The position numbers were made by a program, and so were the translations under genes. This document shows, in pieces, positions 43,601-52,486 of a stretch of 64,000 bases of DNA. Within the stretch, counting starts at the first letter, position 1. Each line of letters starts with the position of its first letter. The notes under the pieces are model-generated. The model ran no database searches. It was not told the origin of the DNA and saw only the letters and a list, made by a program, of their open reading frames with translations. Source of the stretch: Corallococcus sp. AS-1-6 (GTDB taxonomy: Bacteria; Myxococcota; Myxococcia; Myxococcales; Myxococcaceae); NCBI RefSeq assembly GCF_020037015.1, contig NZ_JAIQDE010000015.1, forward strand, positions 1-64,000, read 5' to 3'.

Positions 43601-46600
43601 TGGGGCGCGCTGTCGGCAGCGCGCCGTCCGCGTGGAAGCTGTCGGCCGCGTACACCACCAGGCCCCGGGCGTCGCGCTCGCGCCAGCCGGAGACGATCCA
43701 CCGGTCCGCGCTCAGGCGCGTGGCCGAGTACAGCTCCTCGCCCAGGCCGTTGGTCACGGCCACCGTCTCACGCCAGGGGCCGCCGTCCTGCCACGCCCCC
43801 GTCCAACTGCCGGCCAGCGCGTCCTCGGCCCCGTCGAAGGAATAGGTGTACGTCCGGGGCCGCGGCGCGGACCAGTCGTAGACGAAGCGCAGGTGCGGGG
43901 GCTGGGTGCCCAGCGCCAGCGTCGAGGGCCGCCCCAGGCTGTCGTAGCTCAGGTGGGTGGTGGCGCCCGTGGGGTCGGTCATCGTCGTGGGGCGCCCCAC
44001 GACGTCGTCCCACGTCATGCCCCAGGACAGCGTCTGCCCCGCCTGCGGGCTGATGCGCTCCTCGGTGGGGTACAGGTGGTGGCTGTCGTAGCTGAGCTCG
44101 CGCCAGCTCCCCAGGGAGTAGGTGCGCACCGGGTTGTCCCAGGCGTCGTACTCCGTGGCGGAGCGCAGCACCCAGCGCGGGTTCGTGGCGTCCGCGAGGA
44201 AGCCGTGCGTCTCACGCGCCAGCCGGCCCGCGCGGCAGGCCGCCGGGTCCGTCCAGGTGAACACCTGCGTGGCGTCGCCGTAGAAGTTGCGGGTGTGCGC
44301 CACCAGCGTGCCGTCCACCTCGCGCACCTGCTCCTCGCACAGCACGTCCTGCACCCACAGCGTGTCGTCGCTGGCCCAGACGCGCGTCGTGAAGCGCTCG
44401 TCGCCTTCCAGGTCCAGCCGCCCGAAGCGCTCCTCCCGGATGGGGCGCACGCGGGCGTCGTAGGCATACGTCGTCTTCGTCACCAGCGGCGAGCTGACGC
44501 CTTCATGGTGCAGCGTGCGCTGCTCCAGCAGCGCGGCCCGGCGCAGCAGCGCCGTGTCCGGCAGGCCCTCCACCGGCCGCGCCTCGTACTCGGACGTCTC
44601 CACGGTGAAGAGCTGCCCCGTGCCGTCCTGGGTGCGCACCTCCAGGGGCGCGCCGCGCAGCGCGCGGTCCATCCCCAGGCCCGCGTGGTAGCGCGTCTCC
44701 TGGTACAGCGTCGTCGCCGGGGTGGCGCCCGGCGTCGTCATGCCGCCCACCAGGAAGCCGCCGAAGCGCCGCTCCTGGCCGTCCCAGAAGCCGTCCCGCA
44801 CGGTGTACTCCACCGCGCGCACGGGGCCTCCCGCGCCGGGGTCCACCTCCACGCGCACCGGCACCGGCACGGACACCGGCAGCTTGCGCGTCCACGGGTC
44901 CGGCGTGGACTCCGCGGCCACGGAGAGCTGCGCGCTGGACGCGTACTGGAGCGTCACCGTCTTGCCCAGGCCGTTGTCCAGCCCCACCAGCATGCCCGCC
45001 GTCGTGGGGCCCGCCAGGTCCATGGCCCACATGCCGGTGGGGCCGCTCCACACCACGTCCTCGCTGCCGTTGCCGTTGACGTCCGCCAGCGCCACCACCG
45101 TGGACGCGCCGTCCGCGGACGGAGGCACCAGCCGCGTGGCCGTGGCCTCCACGCCGCCGCCCGCCTTGCCCCGGTACCAGTGCACGTAGCCGCCCAGCAC
45201 GTGCACCAGGTCCATCAGCCCGTCGCGGTCCAGGTCCGCGAGCTTCACGTTGGCCGTGTTGGTGCCGTCCCCCCACGGGTAGGTGAAGCTGCCCGCCGCG
45301 GCGAAGGTGCCGTCCCCCCGGCCCAGGTAGACCTTGTAGCTCCCGGTGAGGAGCTGGACGACGTCCGCCAGCCCGTCGCCGTTCACCTCGTGGAAGCGCG
45401 CGTTGGGGCCGGGCAGCAGCGCGACCCCGTCCACCGCCGGCCGGCTCACCGCCGCGTTGAGGCAGGGCGTCTGCGTGGCGGGAGCGCCCGGGCAGCTCAC
45501 CCGGTTCCAGCGCACGGACAGGGACTCGCTGCCCGTGCGCACCACGTCCACGCGGCCGTCGCCGTTGAGGTCCGCGAGGAAGGTGCTGGTGCTGAAGAGG
45601 GCCAGCGCGTCCGTGCCGTGCCACTTGGAGGCCGTGCTGCCCAGCGACTCACCCTGGAGGGTGTTCACCTGCCAGGCCTCGGAGAAGCTGCGCACCAGCT
45701 CCGGCTTGGAGTCCCCGTCCACGTCCAGGAAGCGCGCGCTGGAGAGCTGCGCGCCGGAGGCCCCCGCGAGCGTGCGCGCCGGCCCGAAGCCCGCGCCCGT
45801 GCCCTTGCGCCACTGGTGCCCGGAGGTGCCCAGCCGCACCAGGTCCGCCATGCCGTCGCCGTCGACGTCCAGGAAGCTGGTGCCCGTCGTGCTGAGCAGC
45901 CACCCGGAGGCGGGCTCCACCTGCACGGAGGTGGGCTCCTGCGCGGGCGCGTACTGGAACGTCAGCGTGGGCAACTGCCCCACGCTCCCGCGCCCCAGCA
46001 TCGTCACCCGCTCCAGCCGGCTCAGGGCCCGGGACTGCTCGTAGCCCAGCGAGTACACGCGCAGCACCTCGCCGAAGGCGTGCACGCGCACCTGGGACAG
46101 CCGCTGCGCCGTCTGGACCGCGAAGCCCGTGCGGTAGCTCACCGTCACGTCCGGGCGGGGCTCATGGATGAACTCCGCGCGGAACGCCGTGCCGGGGCCC
46201 CACTTCACCTCCGACAGGTACTGCTGCCCCTGGTGCTGGGTGTACTGGAACGTCACGACCTGGCCGTTGGGGTGGAGGACCTCCTCCACGAACCACCCCG
46301 CCACGCGCGCGCCGTCCGCCTGGCGCCCCGCCGCGGTGATGCCCAACCGGAAGCGCACGCCGCCGCTCTCCGTGACGGCGTAGCCGTCGCCGTCGCGCTC
46401 CACCTTGATGCTGTGGCCCTGTCCCTCCACGCGCCACGTGCCGTCCGGCAGCGCCACCAGCCGGCCACCGCCGCCCACGCCCAGCAGCTCCAGCTCGTCC
46501 GCCGCGGTGTACGCGGGCACGCCCTGGCGCGTGGCGCGCCGGATGGAGGCCTGGGGCAGCGCCCAGCCGACGCCCAGGGGGCCGTTGCCCAGCTCCCCTG

Positions 46601-46868
46601 AGTACGCCAGCGACAGCTTCGGCCCGAAGCCGGCGATGCCCTCCGGCAGCTCCAGCGGCACGCGGTAGCCCAACTGCCCGCTGAACACGTTCACGCTGGG
46701 GCTGTCCGCGAGCCCCCGCACGCTGCCGGGCCCGTCCGGCAGCTTCACCGTCTGCGCGGTGGCGGCGCCCGGAGCGGGATCTCCCGCCCCCCACGCCGGA
46801 ACGCCCAGGAGCAGGGCGCCCAGCGCCGTGCTCCATCCTATGAATGACCTGCTGCGCCGCCCGTGCAT
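40683..46868 (-). CDS. SpvB/TcdB/Rhs toxin with C-terminal BECR-type RNase-like tip
   Basis: 2061 residues. ATG 46868 has GGAAGAGGGGG upstream and starts a signal peptide (ALGALLLGVPAWG-AGD). Order: SpvB N-terminal domain (about 45-330, SGQLGYRVPLELPEGIAGFG), FG-GAP/VCBS propeller (about 330-660, FLDVDGDGMADLVRLG), TcdB middle region, Rhs YD repeats (about 1000-1600), a hydrophobic insert with two membrane segments (about 1610-1665), the Rhs core (about 1750-1805, GARWLAPEMAQWLTPDP, YVRQNP, WDPDGKD), a hydrophobic pre-toxin and Gly-rich linker (1845-1945), and the tip with IHIDARHVTGNHPAGHGD and VIVDSDDGNRVISAFPV. This is the B/C cocoon of a Tc toxin or a Rhs toxin; the tip is probably an RNase. 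The Tc-A-like gene lies just upstream. Confidence 0.88.
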   Translation of the reverse strand: MHGRRSRSFIGWSTALGALLLGVPAWGAGDPAPGAATAQTVKLPDGPGSVRGLADSPSVNVFSGQLGYRVPLELPEGIAGFGPKLSLAYSGELGNGPLGVGWALPQASIRRATRQGVPAYTAADELELLGVGGGGRLVALPDGTWRVEGQGHSIKVERDGDGYAVTESGGVRFRLGITAAGRQADGARVAGWFVEEVLHPNGQVVTFQYTQHQGQQYLSEVKWGPGTAFRAEFIHEPRPDVTVSYRTGFAVQTAQRLSQVRVHAFGEVLRVYSLGYEQSRALSRLERVTMLGRGSVGQLPTLTFQYAPAQEPTSVQVEPASGWLLSTTGTSFLDVDGDGMADLVRLGTSGHQWRKGTGAGFGPARTLAGASGAQLSSARFLDVDGDSKPELVRSFSEAWQVNTLQGESLGSTASKWHGTDALALFSTSTFLADLNGDGRVDVVRTGSESLSVRWNRVSCPGAPATQTPCLNAAVSRPAVDGVALLPGPNARFHEVNGDGLADVVQLLTGSYKVYLGRGDGTFAAAGSFTYPWGDGTNTANVKLADLDRDGLMDLVHVLGGYVHWYRGKAGGGVEATATRLVPPSADGASTVVALADVNGNGSEDVVWSGPTGMWAMDLAGPTTAGMLVGLDNGLGKTVTLQYASSAQLSVAAESTPDPWTRKLPVSVPVPVRVEVDPGAGGPVRAVEYTVRDGFWDGQERRFGGFLVGGMTTPGATPATTLYQETRYHAGLGMDRALRGAPLEVRTQDGTGQLFTVETSEYEARPVEGLPDTALLRRAALLEQRTLHHEGVSSPLVTKTTYAYDARVRPIREERFGRLDLEGDERFTTRVWASDDTLWVQDVLCEEQVREVDGTLVAHTRNFYGDATQVFTWTDPAACRAGRLARETHGFLADATNPRWVLRSATEYDAWDNPVRTYSLGSWRELSYDSHHLYPTEERISPQAGQTLSWGMTWDDVVGRPTTMTDPTGATTHLSYDSLGRPSTLALGTQPPHLRFVYDWSAPRPRTYTYSFDGAEDALAGSWTGAWQDGGPWRETVAVTNGLGEELYSATRLSADRWIVSGWRERDARGLVVYAADSFHADGALPTARPTSAVGQVLTHDALGRPLTQTLPTLALRSMAYRAFEATESVQDLAPVTTRRDGLGRILRTERQVGTVLEAVDAAYDAADRLLTVSLQGGAATHAFTYDTLGRLVAANDPDIGQRILRYTDSGRLTHHTNGANQTRQFIYDDAGRLVRTEGEDGSAFVYHYDVAQDGGTTGRTTSRLAWVEEPRGSVHFTYDAAGRVVARRRIIDGLSSEESTVFSPSGLTLATTVDGVRVDNAYDAAGRPVRAGSYWEALTLDAAGRVMEERYGNGVRQSYQRDAMGLASRVQTLRGTGAALYDVTLTRNAYGAPATVSDVDGVGLNHSAIFNYDAAARLTDAVIGAELLPNGMLKQGPDSFRFDYAYDGLQNLLQRQATGPRALGLLTGTYHHGERGFGPRQLTRVESPGGDTLLDYDAAGRVVRQGARTLEYNGLDQLVGVTMPGPGGTPALVQHGYGYDGQRTLTQGAAGETQYWFSPQLTQRTPTTRERYVKLGDRTLARITQTATGATGPLADFGGPRGAALDGAVARGLTGTVAGALVLLLLSVFLPRASTRTRGPRLVAGLVAVALLGAACEPGVRASQRALQHAALVEVASTLYFHTGVSAGPALITRADGSVFEERRYEPFGAPIDAYRELVGGGGVVGNVDHQQEPLNTLNKLTDAHTGWSDHGARWLAPEMAQWLTPDPPVKAPDEDFLLAPWDLNPYQYVRQNPVLYWDPDGKDAEFAAKAREFGVGFLSGLAQSVGAPRLPVDLPIENQYGQIAGELVGGIAQLVLADAMGGAGGALAVAGVVGTPATAGVSLGAVAAGSAMMAGAVVVGVNGTAHIANATSRFMALQKKGGGSDNPAPGGGGGGGGGGRSPHRDKPRIDDGNLKEGWIHIDARHVTGNHPAGHGDLFAPGTTRQQISKAAEDVVKYGTRKSNPRTQLQTFEMKTTVNGQKDLIRVIVDSDDGNRVISAFPVRGTTNHVPTPAGTPPATP

Positions 46869-46927
46869 GGACAGCCCCCTCTTCCTTGCGATGTGTGGGA
46901 TTCCGACGTGATGGACAAAGACAGACA

Positions 46928-46958
46928 CCCCTCCCGCGCCAGGCGGGCGCGGGAGGGG
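46928..46958 (-). terminator. Strong hairpin between the Tc-A-like and Rhs genes
   Basis: A perfect 13-bp GC-rich stem (46928-46940 and 46946-46958, 5-base loop) sits 11 bp after the stop of the A-like gene. On the minus strand it is followed by a T-rich stretch. It could terminate or attenuate transcription so that the Rhs gene is expressed less than the A-like gene. Confidence 0.65.
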
Positions 46959-46969
46959 GTGAGACGGCT

Positions 46970-49900
46970 TCAGGGATAGACGTGCGTGGTGGCGGCGGAG
47001 ACCTGCTCGAAGCGCAGGTACACGTCCGTGATGCCATCCAGCGGGAAGTGCGTGTCCACGCCGTCCCGCGTCAGCAGGTTCACCCAGGGGAAGATGACCT
47101 CGTATTCCCCATAGAGGCCCCGGCCCTTCCACTCGGTGGAGCCGTCACCCGAGGGGGTCTGCTGGAAGGTCACCACGTTCTGTCCCGTGGCGGCGGCCAC
47201 GCTGACCGGCGTGAAGGTGGCCTCCTCGCCCGGGCGGGCGGTGCCGGTGTACCCGCCGCTGCGCAGCGACGGGCGCAACGACCGCGTCTGCAGGCCCGGG
47301 TGGTCCGGGTCGCACAGGTGGCTGGAGAACGTGTTGCGCTTGCGCAGGATGAGCGGCGCCAGCCCGCGCGTGTTGAGCCACGTCTCCAGCCGGTCATCGC
47401 CCACCAGGTGCGCGTGCACCGTCCACACCTTCTCCCCGCAGCGGATGGCGTTGGGGCCCAGGCCGTCGCGCAGCGCGAAGCGCAGGCCCTGGCCCAGGTA
47501 GCGGCCGTTGTCGTCGTACACCGCGCTCTCCGGCGACAGCAGCCGGCGGGTGAAGCGCTCCTGCTTCGTCAGGCTGCGGTCCCCGGGCACGGTGGCCACC
47601 TGGTCCTCCAGCTTGAGCACCCCCGAGCGCAGCGCCACCACGAAGGACTGCGCCTCCACGTCCCGGCCGTAGACGGTCTTGTCCAGCACCGCGAAGCTGT
47701 AGGCGTTGAGCGCGCCCAGCAGTTGCAGCGGGCCTTGCGCCGCCAGGATGGCGCCCAGGGCGGGGGAGCTCTGCTGCTTCTCGTACTCCAGGGCCCGCGC
47801 GAAGAGGTACGACAGCCGCTTCGCGGTGGCGAAGGTGTCGCGCGCCGAGGTCAGCTTCTCGTGCAGCCAGAAGTCGTGCGAGAAGAGCGGCACCTGGCGG
47901 TCCTGCTCGCGCGCGACGACCTGGTCGCCCTCCATGAGCAACTGGCGCACCCGTCCCTCCAGGCCCTCCAACTGGAGCAGCGCCGCGTCCACGCTCGTCT
48001 CCACCTGGTCCACCTGGAGCGCCGCGGTGTGGATGCCCACCGCGTACATGTTGGACTCCGCGTAGCACTGGCGCACGTTCGACTGGAGCTGGAGCGCCTC
48101 CATCTGCGCGCGGTGGGTGTTCTCCGCCTGGGAGATGCGCTCGCTGATGCGGATGGCCTCGTCCTTGTACCGGTTCTCCGCGGCTCCCCCCAGGAGCTTG
48201 AAGCTGCCCCAGACGGCCCCGAAGAGGCCCCCTTGCGCGAACGCGCCGATGATGCCGTCCGCCTTGCTGTTGAGGTCGCTGAGGTTGTTCACGCGCCGGT
48301 CCACGCGCGCCTTCTGGGCGATGAGGTCGTGCATCTGCTGCTCGAAGGCCGCGCTCAGCGCCAGTTGCGTGTTGGTGTCCTCCTGGAGGAGCGCGCAGCG
48401 CTGACGCGCGACGCGCAGCCGCTCCTGGGCGTCCGCCCACTGCGACTGGGCCACCTGGACGCTCTGGTTCGCGCCGATGAGGGTGAGCACCGCGGCGCCC
48501 ATGTCCCCCCGGTAGCAACTGCTCTCCAGCTTGTAGCCCAGGCTGGAGGCGGTGGGCAGTTGGCTGCCCGCCGTGCCCAGCTCCTGGAGGCACGCGGTGT
48601 TCGCGGAGGTGAGCGCGTCCGGGGACAGGTCCTTCGTCGGCAGCGGCGGCCCGTACAGCTTCGCCACGGGCAGCGTGACGCCGCTCCAGGACACCACGCC
48701 CGAGCCCGCCGCCACGGTGACGTCCGCGTAGTGCTCCACCAGGGTGCGGACCGCCGCGTCGGTGTAGTCGGTGGGGGAGGCCACCAGCTTGCGCCAGGTG
48801 CACAGGGTGAAGCGCGCGTGCTCGGTCTTCACGCGGGAGTGCACCACCGCCGCGGGCTGCTGGCACTCGGGCTTCACGAAGCAGGTGGCGGGGCTCAGCG
48901 GCTGGGCCGTGCGCGCCGGGTCGAAGCGCTCGAGCACGTTCTCGGAGGCCACGTCCGTCAGCCCGCACATCTGCACGATGGGGGCGCCGTACTGGCGCTG
49001 GAGCTCCAGGACGCGCTGGTCCTTCATGCTGCCCTGGAAGGCCTCCTGCACCTCGCCGTTGCGCAGGTTCACCCAGGCCACCTCCGCCTGCACCTTGGCG
49101 GCCACCGCCGTCTCCACCGCGCCCTTCGCGTTGGCGTGCAGGTACGTGGAGCTGCCGAAGTAGCGCTCGATGGGGCCCGTGGGCGTGGCGCCGAAGGCGA
49201 TGGGCGCCTCGTCCAGGGGCATGCCGTAGGGCGTGCAGTCCGTGAGCGCGCGCAGCTTCTCATAGGACTGGCGGCGCACGGCCTCCAGCTCCGCCTGCGC
49301 GTCGCGCCAGCGCACCTCCCAGGACAGCTCCCCCAGGCCCATGGCGGGCGTGCACGCGGCGCGCTCCTTCGCGTACGCGGAGCGGGCCATGGCCTCCACC
49401 AGCACCTCGTAGCGCAGGGTGCGCCCGAAGCGCGCCAGGGCCAGGTCGCGCGTGGAGCCCGCGGACACCGGGCCGCAGGAGGCCAGCGTGGTGCGCGCGG
49501 TGGCGTCCAGGTCCTCGTTGAGCAGGCGCAGGTGCGCCGTCAGCCCCTCCAGCATCAGCGCGGGCAGCCCCGCCGTCGCGTCGTGCTGCGGCTGGGCGCC
49601 GGGCAGGGGGGCCAGGTCGCCGGCCGGGAAGTCGTAGCGCGTGCCCTGGGCGATGGCGTCCTGCAACTGCGCGTCGTCCACCAGGAAGTCCCACGCGGCC
49701 AGCCGGGTGCCGACCGCGCCGGACACCTTCTGGCGGAACGGGGGGACGAGCGAGAAGTCCTGGAAGCCGATGTCCTCCGTCGCGGGCGCCACGGACGCGC
49801 CGCCCGCGTCCAGCCGCCTCCAGTCCGTGCCCCGGTCCACCACCGCGAAGGCCAGGGCGCCGGTGGTGCGCGGCACGCTCCACGTCCAGGTGGCGACGGT

Positions 49901-52288
49901 GCTGCCCGTCAGCCCCTTCTTGCGCGCGGCCACCGCGGTGAGCTCCCACGCGTCCGTGCGGTCCAGGCACTTCACCTGGAGCGAGCGCGGTGCGCTGGCG
50001 ACGCCGTCCGCCGCATAGGACGCGAACGCCAGCTCCACGGGCGTGGTGGTGCTGGTGCAGCCGGCCGCGAGCGACGGGGTGTGGAAGAAGAACGTGCTCT
50101 TCGCGCGGTTCCAGCGCGCGCCGGGGCCCCGGTCCTGCACGGACACCTGGGAGGCGTTGACCGTCCAGGACGCCACCGGCGGGGGCGGCAGCCGGTAGTC
50201 GGGGTTGAGCAGGCTGCATGTGCGGGCCGCGTCATTGCCCGGCACGAGCGACGCGTAGGCGTTGTCCAGCAGCAGGTCCCAGCCCTTCTCGAAGCGCTCC
50301 ATCAGCGCGGGCACGGAGTCCCAGTCGGACGGCGGCGTCTCGTTGAGGAAGGCGGACAGCTCGCGCTGCTGCACCACCTGCTGGGCCACGTAGCCGTGCG
50401 TGGCGATCCACTGCTGGAACAGGCGCCACGCCAGGCGCTGGTCGCGGCTGGTGGACTCCCGGGCGCTCAGGTGGAGCGCGCCGTAGAAGCGCGCCAGGTT
50501 GAAGCAGCGCCCCGGGGTGATGCGGCTCGTGGAGGACAGGCTGGAGCGCTGGGTGAGGACCGCGTAGCGGGTGCCGAAGCGGTTGGCGAACCAGGGGCCC
50601 GCGGCCAGGCTGGGGCCGGACACCACCGGGCGCTTCAGGTCCGCCATGCACTCGGAGAGCATCTCCATGTCGGTGAGGCGGTCCGGGTTCTTCAGGCCGT
50701 TGGTGTCCGGGTAGCGGTCCCAGGTGTTGAGCAGCTCGGCCTGGTAGGGCAGGCCGCCGTTGGCGCAGACGAAGTCGCCGGAGCGCTCGCGCACCAGGCC
50801 CTGCGCCGCCGCCACGGTGGCGGCGGCCGGAAAGCCGCTCACGTCCTGGGGGCTGGAGGGGTTGCCCTGGTGGCAGAGGATGCCGCGCGCCAGCCGCGAG
50901 GGCGTCAGCGTGGCGTCCAGGGCCAGGTACTCGGTGAGCTTGCTGGAGGCCTCCTGGTCCCAGGCGGCGCGCTCCTCGCTGACGACGGTGTTGGTGGGCG
51001 TGGTCGCGCTGACGCCGGACCACGTGCGCACGCCGGGCACGCACACGCCCAGGTCCGGCTCGCACACCTCGCCGGTGGCGCACGCGGAGGCGGGGCACGC
51101 GGTGAGGGGCAGGTCGCTCACCCCCGTGGCGGTCTCCACGCGCAGGCGGGACAGTTGGTAGCGCGCGCTCACGCCCCAGGTGCTGCTCACCGGGCGGGGC
51201 AGGCGCACGGTGAAGGCGCCGGACAGCCGGGGGCTGGAGGCGCCCGAGCCGTCATACCCGCCCTCCACGTCCACGGTGACGGCGTCCGCCGTGCTGGAGC
51301 CGGAGGAGGAGGGCAGCCACTCCTCGCCGTGGCGGTTCGTGCCGGCGCTCAGGCGCAGCTTCCCGGACGGGGACAGGGTGCGCGACGCGTCGTACAGGTA
51401 CAGGTGGGTGTCGTTGGCGAAGCCGCGCACCGGCAGGACGATGGGGTCCGTGCCCGCGTCCGCGGAGGCGTCCAGCGCCAGCGTCACCGTGCCGTGGAAG
51501 GGCCGCACGCCGCCCACGCCCGGCGAGGACTCCAGGAGCTCCGCGTCCACGCGGGTGCGCCGGGGCGTGCCCTGGGCGGCCTCCAGCGTGACGTACCAGC
51601 GAGACAGCGTGGTGTCGGAGCGCGGCCGCACGTCCACGTTCACCGTGGCGCGCTTGCCCGTGCCGAAGTCGCTGAACGTCCACGTGCTCACGGTGCACTC
51701 GCTGGCGAAGACCGTCGCCGGCGCGTCGCCCGCGTTGCACGCCACCTCCATGCCCGGGCCGCCCACCACGCGCACCGGCTGGTTCGCCGCCTTGGCGGCC
51801 TCCGTCGCGTTCAGCGCCGCCACGCCCACCACCAGGCGCTGCGCCGTGAAGGGCGCGCTCGGGGCGGGCGCGGAGAAGGTCAGCGCGCCGGGGGTGACGT
51901 CCACGCGCGGCAGCGTCCCGGGCAGCTCCAGCGGCGCCTCGGAGCCCTCTGAAGCGCAGCGGCCCTCGCAATCACAGACCTGGCCCGTGGAGCAGCCGGT
52001 GCCCGCCGGGCCTCCCGCCAGGCAACTCCAATCACACTGGCCCGTGCTCTCATTGCAGAAGGACCCCTGCGGGCAGTCCTCGTCATAGGTGCACGCGCGC
52101 GCGGTCAGCGGAGACTTGAGCGACTGGAGCAGGGCGTTGTTGCGCTCGTCGCAGGTGGTCTCCAGCGCCTGCCGGGACAGGCGCACGGGGGTGTCTTCGG
52201 GGACATCGGGAGGGGCGTCGGGGACGCCGCAGGCCGTGGCCCACAGCAACCCCAGCACGCCCGGGGCGCACCAGCGGAACGAACGCAT
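46970..52288 (-). CDS. Large lipoprotein resembling a Tc-toxin A subunit
   Basis: 1772 residues; the ATG at 52288 is preferred over a TTG at 52315. A lipoprotein-type signal (GLLWATAC) leads to a Cys-rich block (55-115, CTYDEDCPQGSFCNESTGQC), beta-rich domains (about 120-420), a helical region (about 420-1250) and a long coiled-coil stretch (about 1250-1560) holding a Gly-rich hydrophobic hairpin (DGIIGAFAQGGLFGAVWGSF). The C-terminus (EWKGRGLYGEYEVIFPW, LDGITDVYLRFEQ) parallels the C-terminal TcB-binding domain of TcA (PFEG ... LSFP ... DIILHIRY). This order matches a TcA shell, pore helices and B-binding end. The Rhs cocoon gene follows 101 bp downstream. Homology to TcA is inferred, not proven. 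Confidence 0.65.
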   Translation of the reverse strand: MRSFRWCAPGVLGLLWATACGVPDAPPDVPEDTPVRLSRQALETTCDERNNALLQSLKSPLTARACTYDEDCPQGSFCNESTGQCDWSCLAGGPAGTGCSTGQVCDCEGRCASEGSEAPLELPGTLPRVDVTPGALTFSAPAPSAPFTAQRLVVGVAALNATEAAKAANQPVRVVGGPGMEVACNAGDAPATVFASECTVSTWTFSDFGTGKRATVNVDVRPRSDTTLSRWYVTLEAAQGTPRRTRVDAELLESSPGVGGVRPFHGTVTLALDASADAGTDPIVLPVRGFANDTHLYLYDASRTLSPSGKLRLSAGTNRHGEEWLPSSSGSSTADAVTVDVEGGYDGSGASSPRLSGAFTVRLPRPVSSTWGVSARYQLSRLRVETATGVSDLPLTACPASACATGEVCEPDLGVCVPGVRTWSGVSATTPTNTVVSEERAAWDQEASSKLTEYLALDATLTPSRLARGILCHQGNPSSPQDVSGFPAAATVAAAQGLVRERSGDFVCANGGLPYQAELLNTWDRYPDTNGLKNPDRLTDMEMLSECMADLKRPVVSGPSLAAGPWFANRFGTRYAVLTQRSSLSSTSRITPGRCFNLARFYGALHLSARESTSRDQRLAWRLFQQWIATHGYVAQQVVQQRELSAFLNETPPSDWDSVPALMERFEKGWDLLLDNAYASLVPGNDAARTCSLLNPDYRLPPPPVASWTVNASQVSVQDRGPGARWNRAKSTFFFHTPSLAAGCTSTTTPVELAFASYAADGVASAPRSLQVKCLDRTDAWELTAVAARKKGLTGSTVATWTWSVPRTTGALAFAVVDRGTDWRRLDAGGASVAPATEDIGFQDFSLVPPFRQKVSGAVGTRLAAWDFLVDDAQLQDAIAQGTRYDFPAGDLAPLPGAQPQHDATAGLPALMLEGLTAHLRLLNEDLDATARTTLASCGPVSAGSTRDLALARFGRTLRYEVLVEAMARSAYAKERAACTPAMGLGELSWEVRWRDAQAELEAVRRQSYEKLRALTDCTPYGMPLDEAPIAFGATPTGPIERYFGSSTYLHANAKGAVETAVAAKVQAEVAWVNLRNGEVQEAFQGSMKDQRVLELQRQYGAPIVQMCGLTDVASENVLERFDPARTAQPLSPATCFVKPECQQPAAVVHSRVKTEHARFTLCTWRKLVASPTDYTDAAVRTLVEHYADVTVAAGSGVVSWSGVTLPVAKLYGPPLPTKDLSPDALTSANTACLQELGTAGSQLPTASSLGYKLESSCYRGDMGAAVLTLIGANQSVQVAQSQWADAQERLRVARQRCALLQEDTNTQLALSAAFEQQMHDLIAQKARVDRRVNNLSDLNSKADGIIGAFAQGGLFGAVWGSFKLLGGAAENRYKDEAIRISERISQAENTHRAQMEALQLQSNVRQCYAESNMYAVGIHTAALQVDQVETSVDAALLQLEGLEGRVRQLLMEGDQVVAREQDRQVPLFSHDFWLHEKLTSARDTFATAKRLSYLFARALEYEKQQSSPALGAILAAQGPLQLLGALNAYSFAVLDKTVYGRDVEAQSFVVALRSGVLKLEDQVATVPGDRSLTKQERFTRRLLSPESAVYDDNGRYLGQGLRFALRDGLGPNAIRCGEKVWTVHAHLVGDDRLETWLNTRGLAPLILRKRNTFSSHLCDPDHPGLQTRSLRPSLRSGGYTGTARPGEEATFTPVSVAAATGQNVVTFQQTPSGDGSTEWKGRGLYGEYEVIFPWVNLLTRDGVDTHFPLDGITDVYLRFEQVSAATTHVYP

Positions 52289-52486
52289 TTCGGAGGACTC
52301 CGGAAGAAGAGGCAATGACTTGCACCCGTCATACGGAGGGTGGCTCCGGCGCTGGTCGTGCCAGGCCCTTCGCGCGAATCCTTGGACCAGGAGCGCCGGG
52401 CCCTTGCGTATCAGCGCCAGGAATCCAAGGAGGCGCCTCGCCGCGAGTCCATGCGCGCGCCGCGCCCTCCTTCAAAGGAGCAAGGA

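Noticed and set aside
41148..46601. 1817-residue open frame on the plus strand
   Set aside because: It lies entirely opposite the Rhs toxin, is composed mainly of Arg, Ala, Gly, Val and His, and has no domain. It is a high-GC shadow.
46844..51952. 1702-residue open frame on the plus strand
   Set aside because: Antisense to the Tc-A-like gene, with the same low-complexity shadow composition and no motif.
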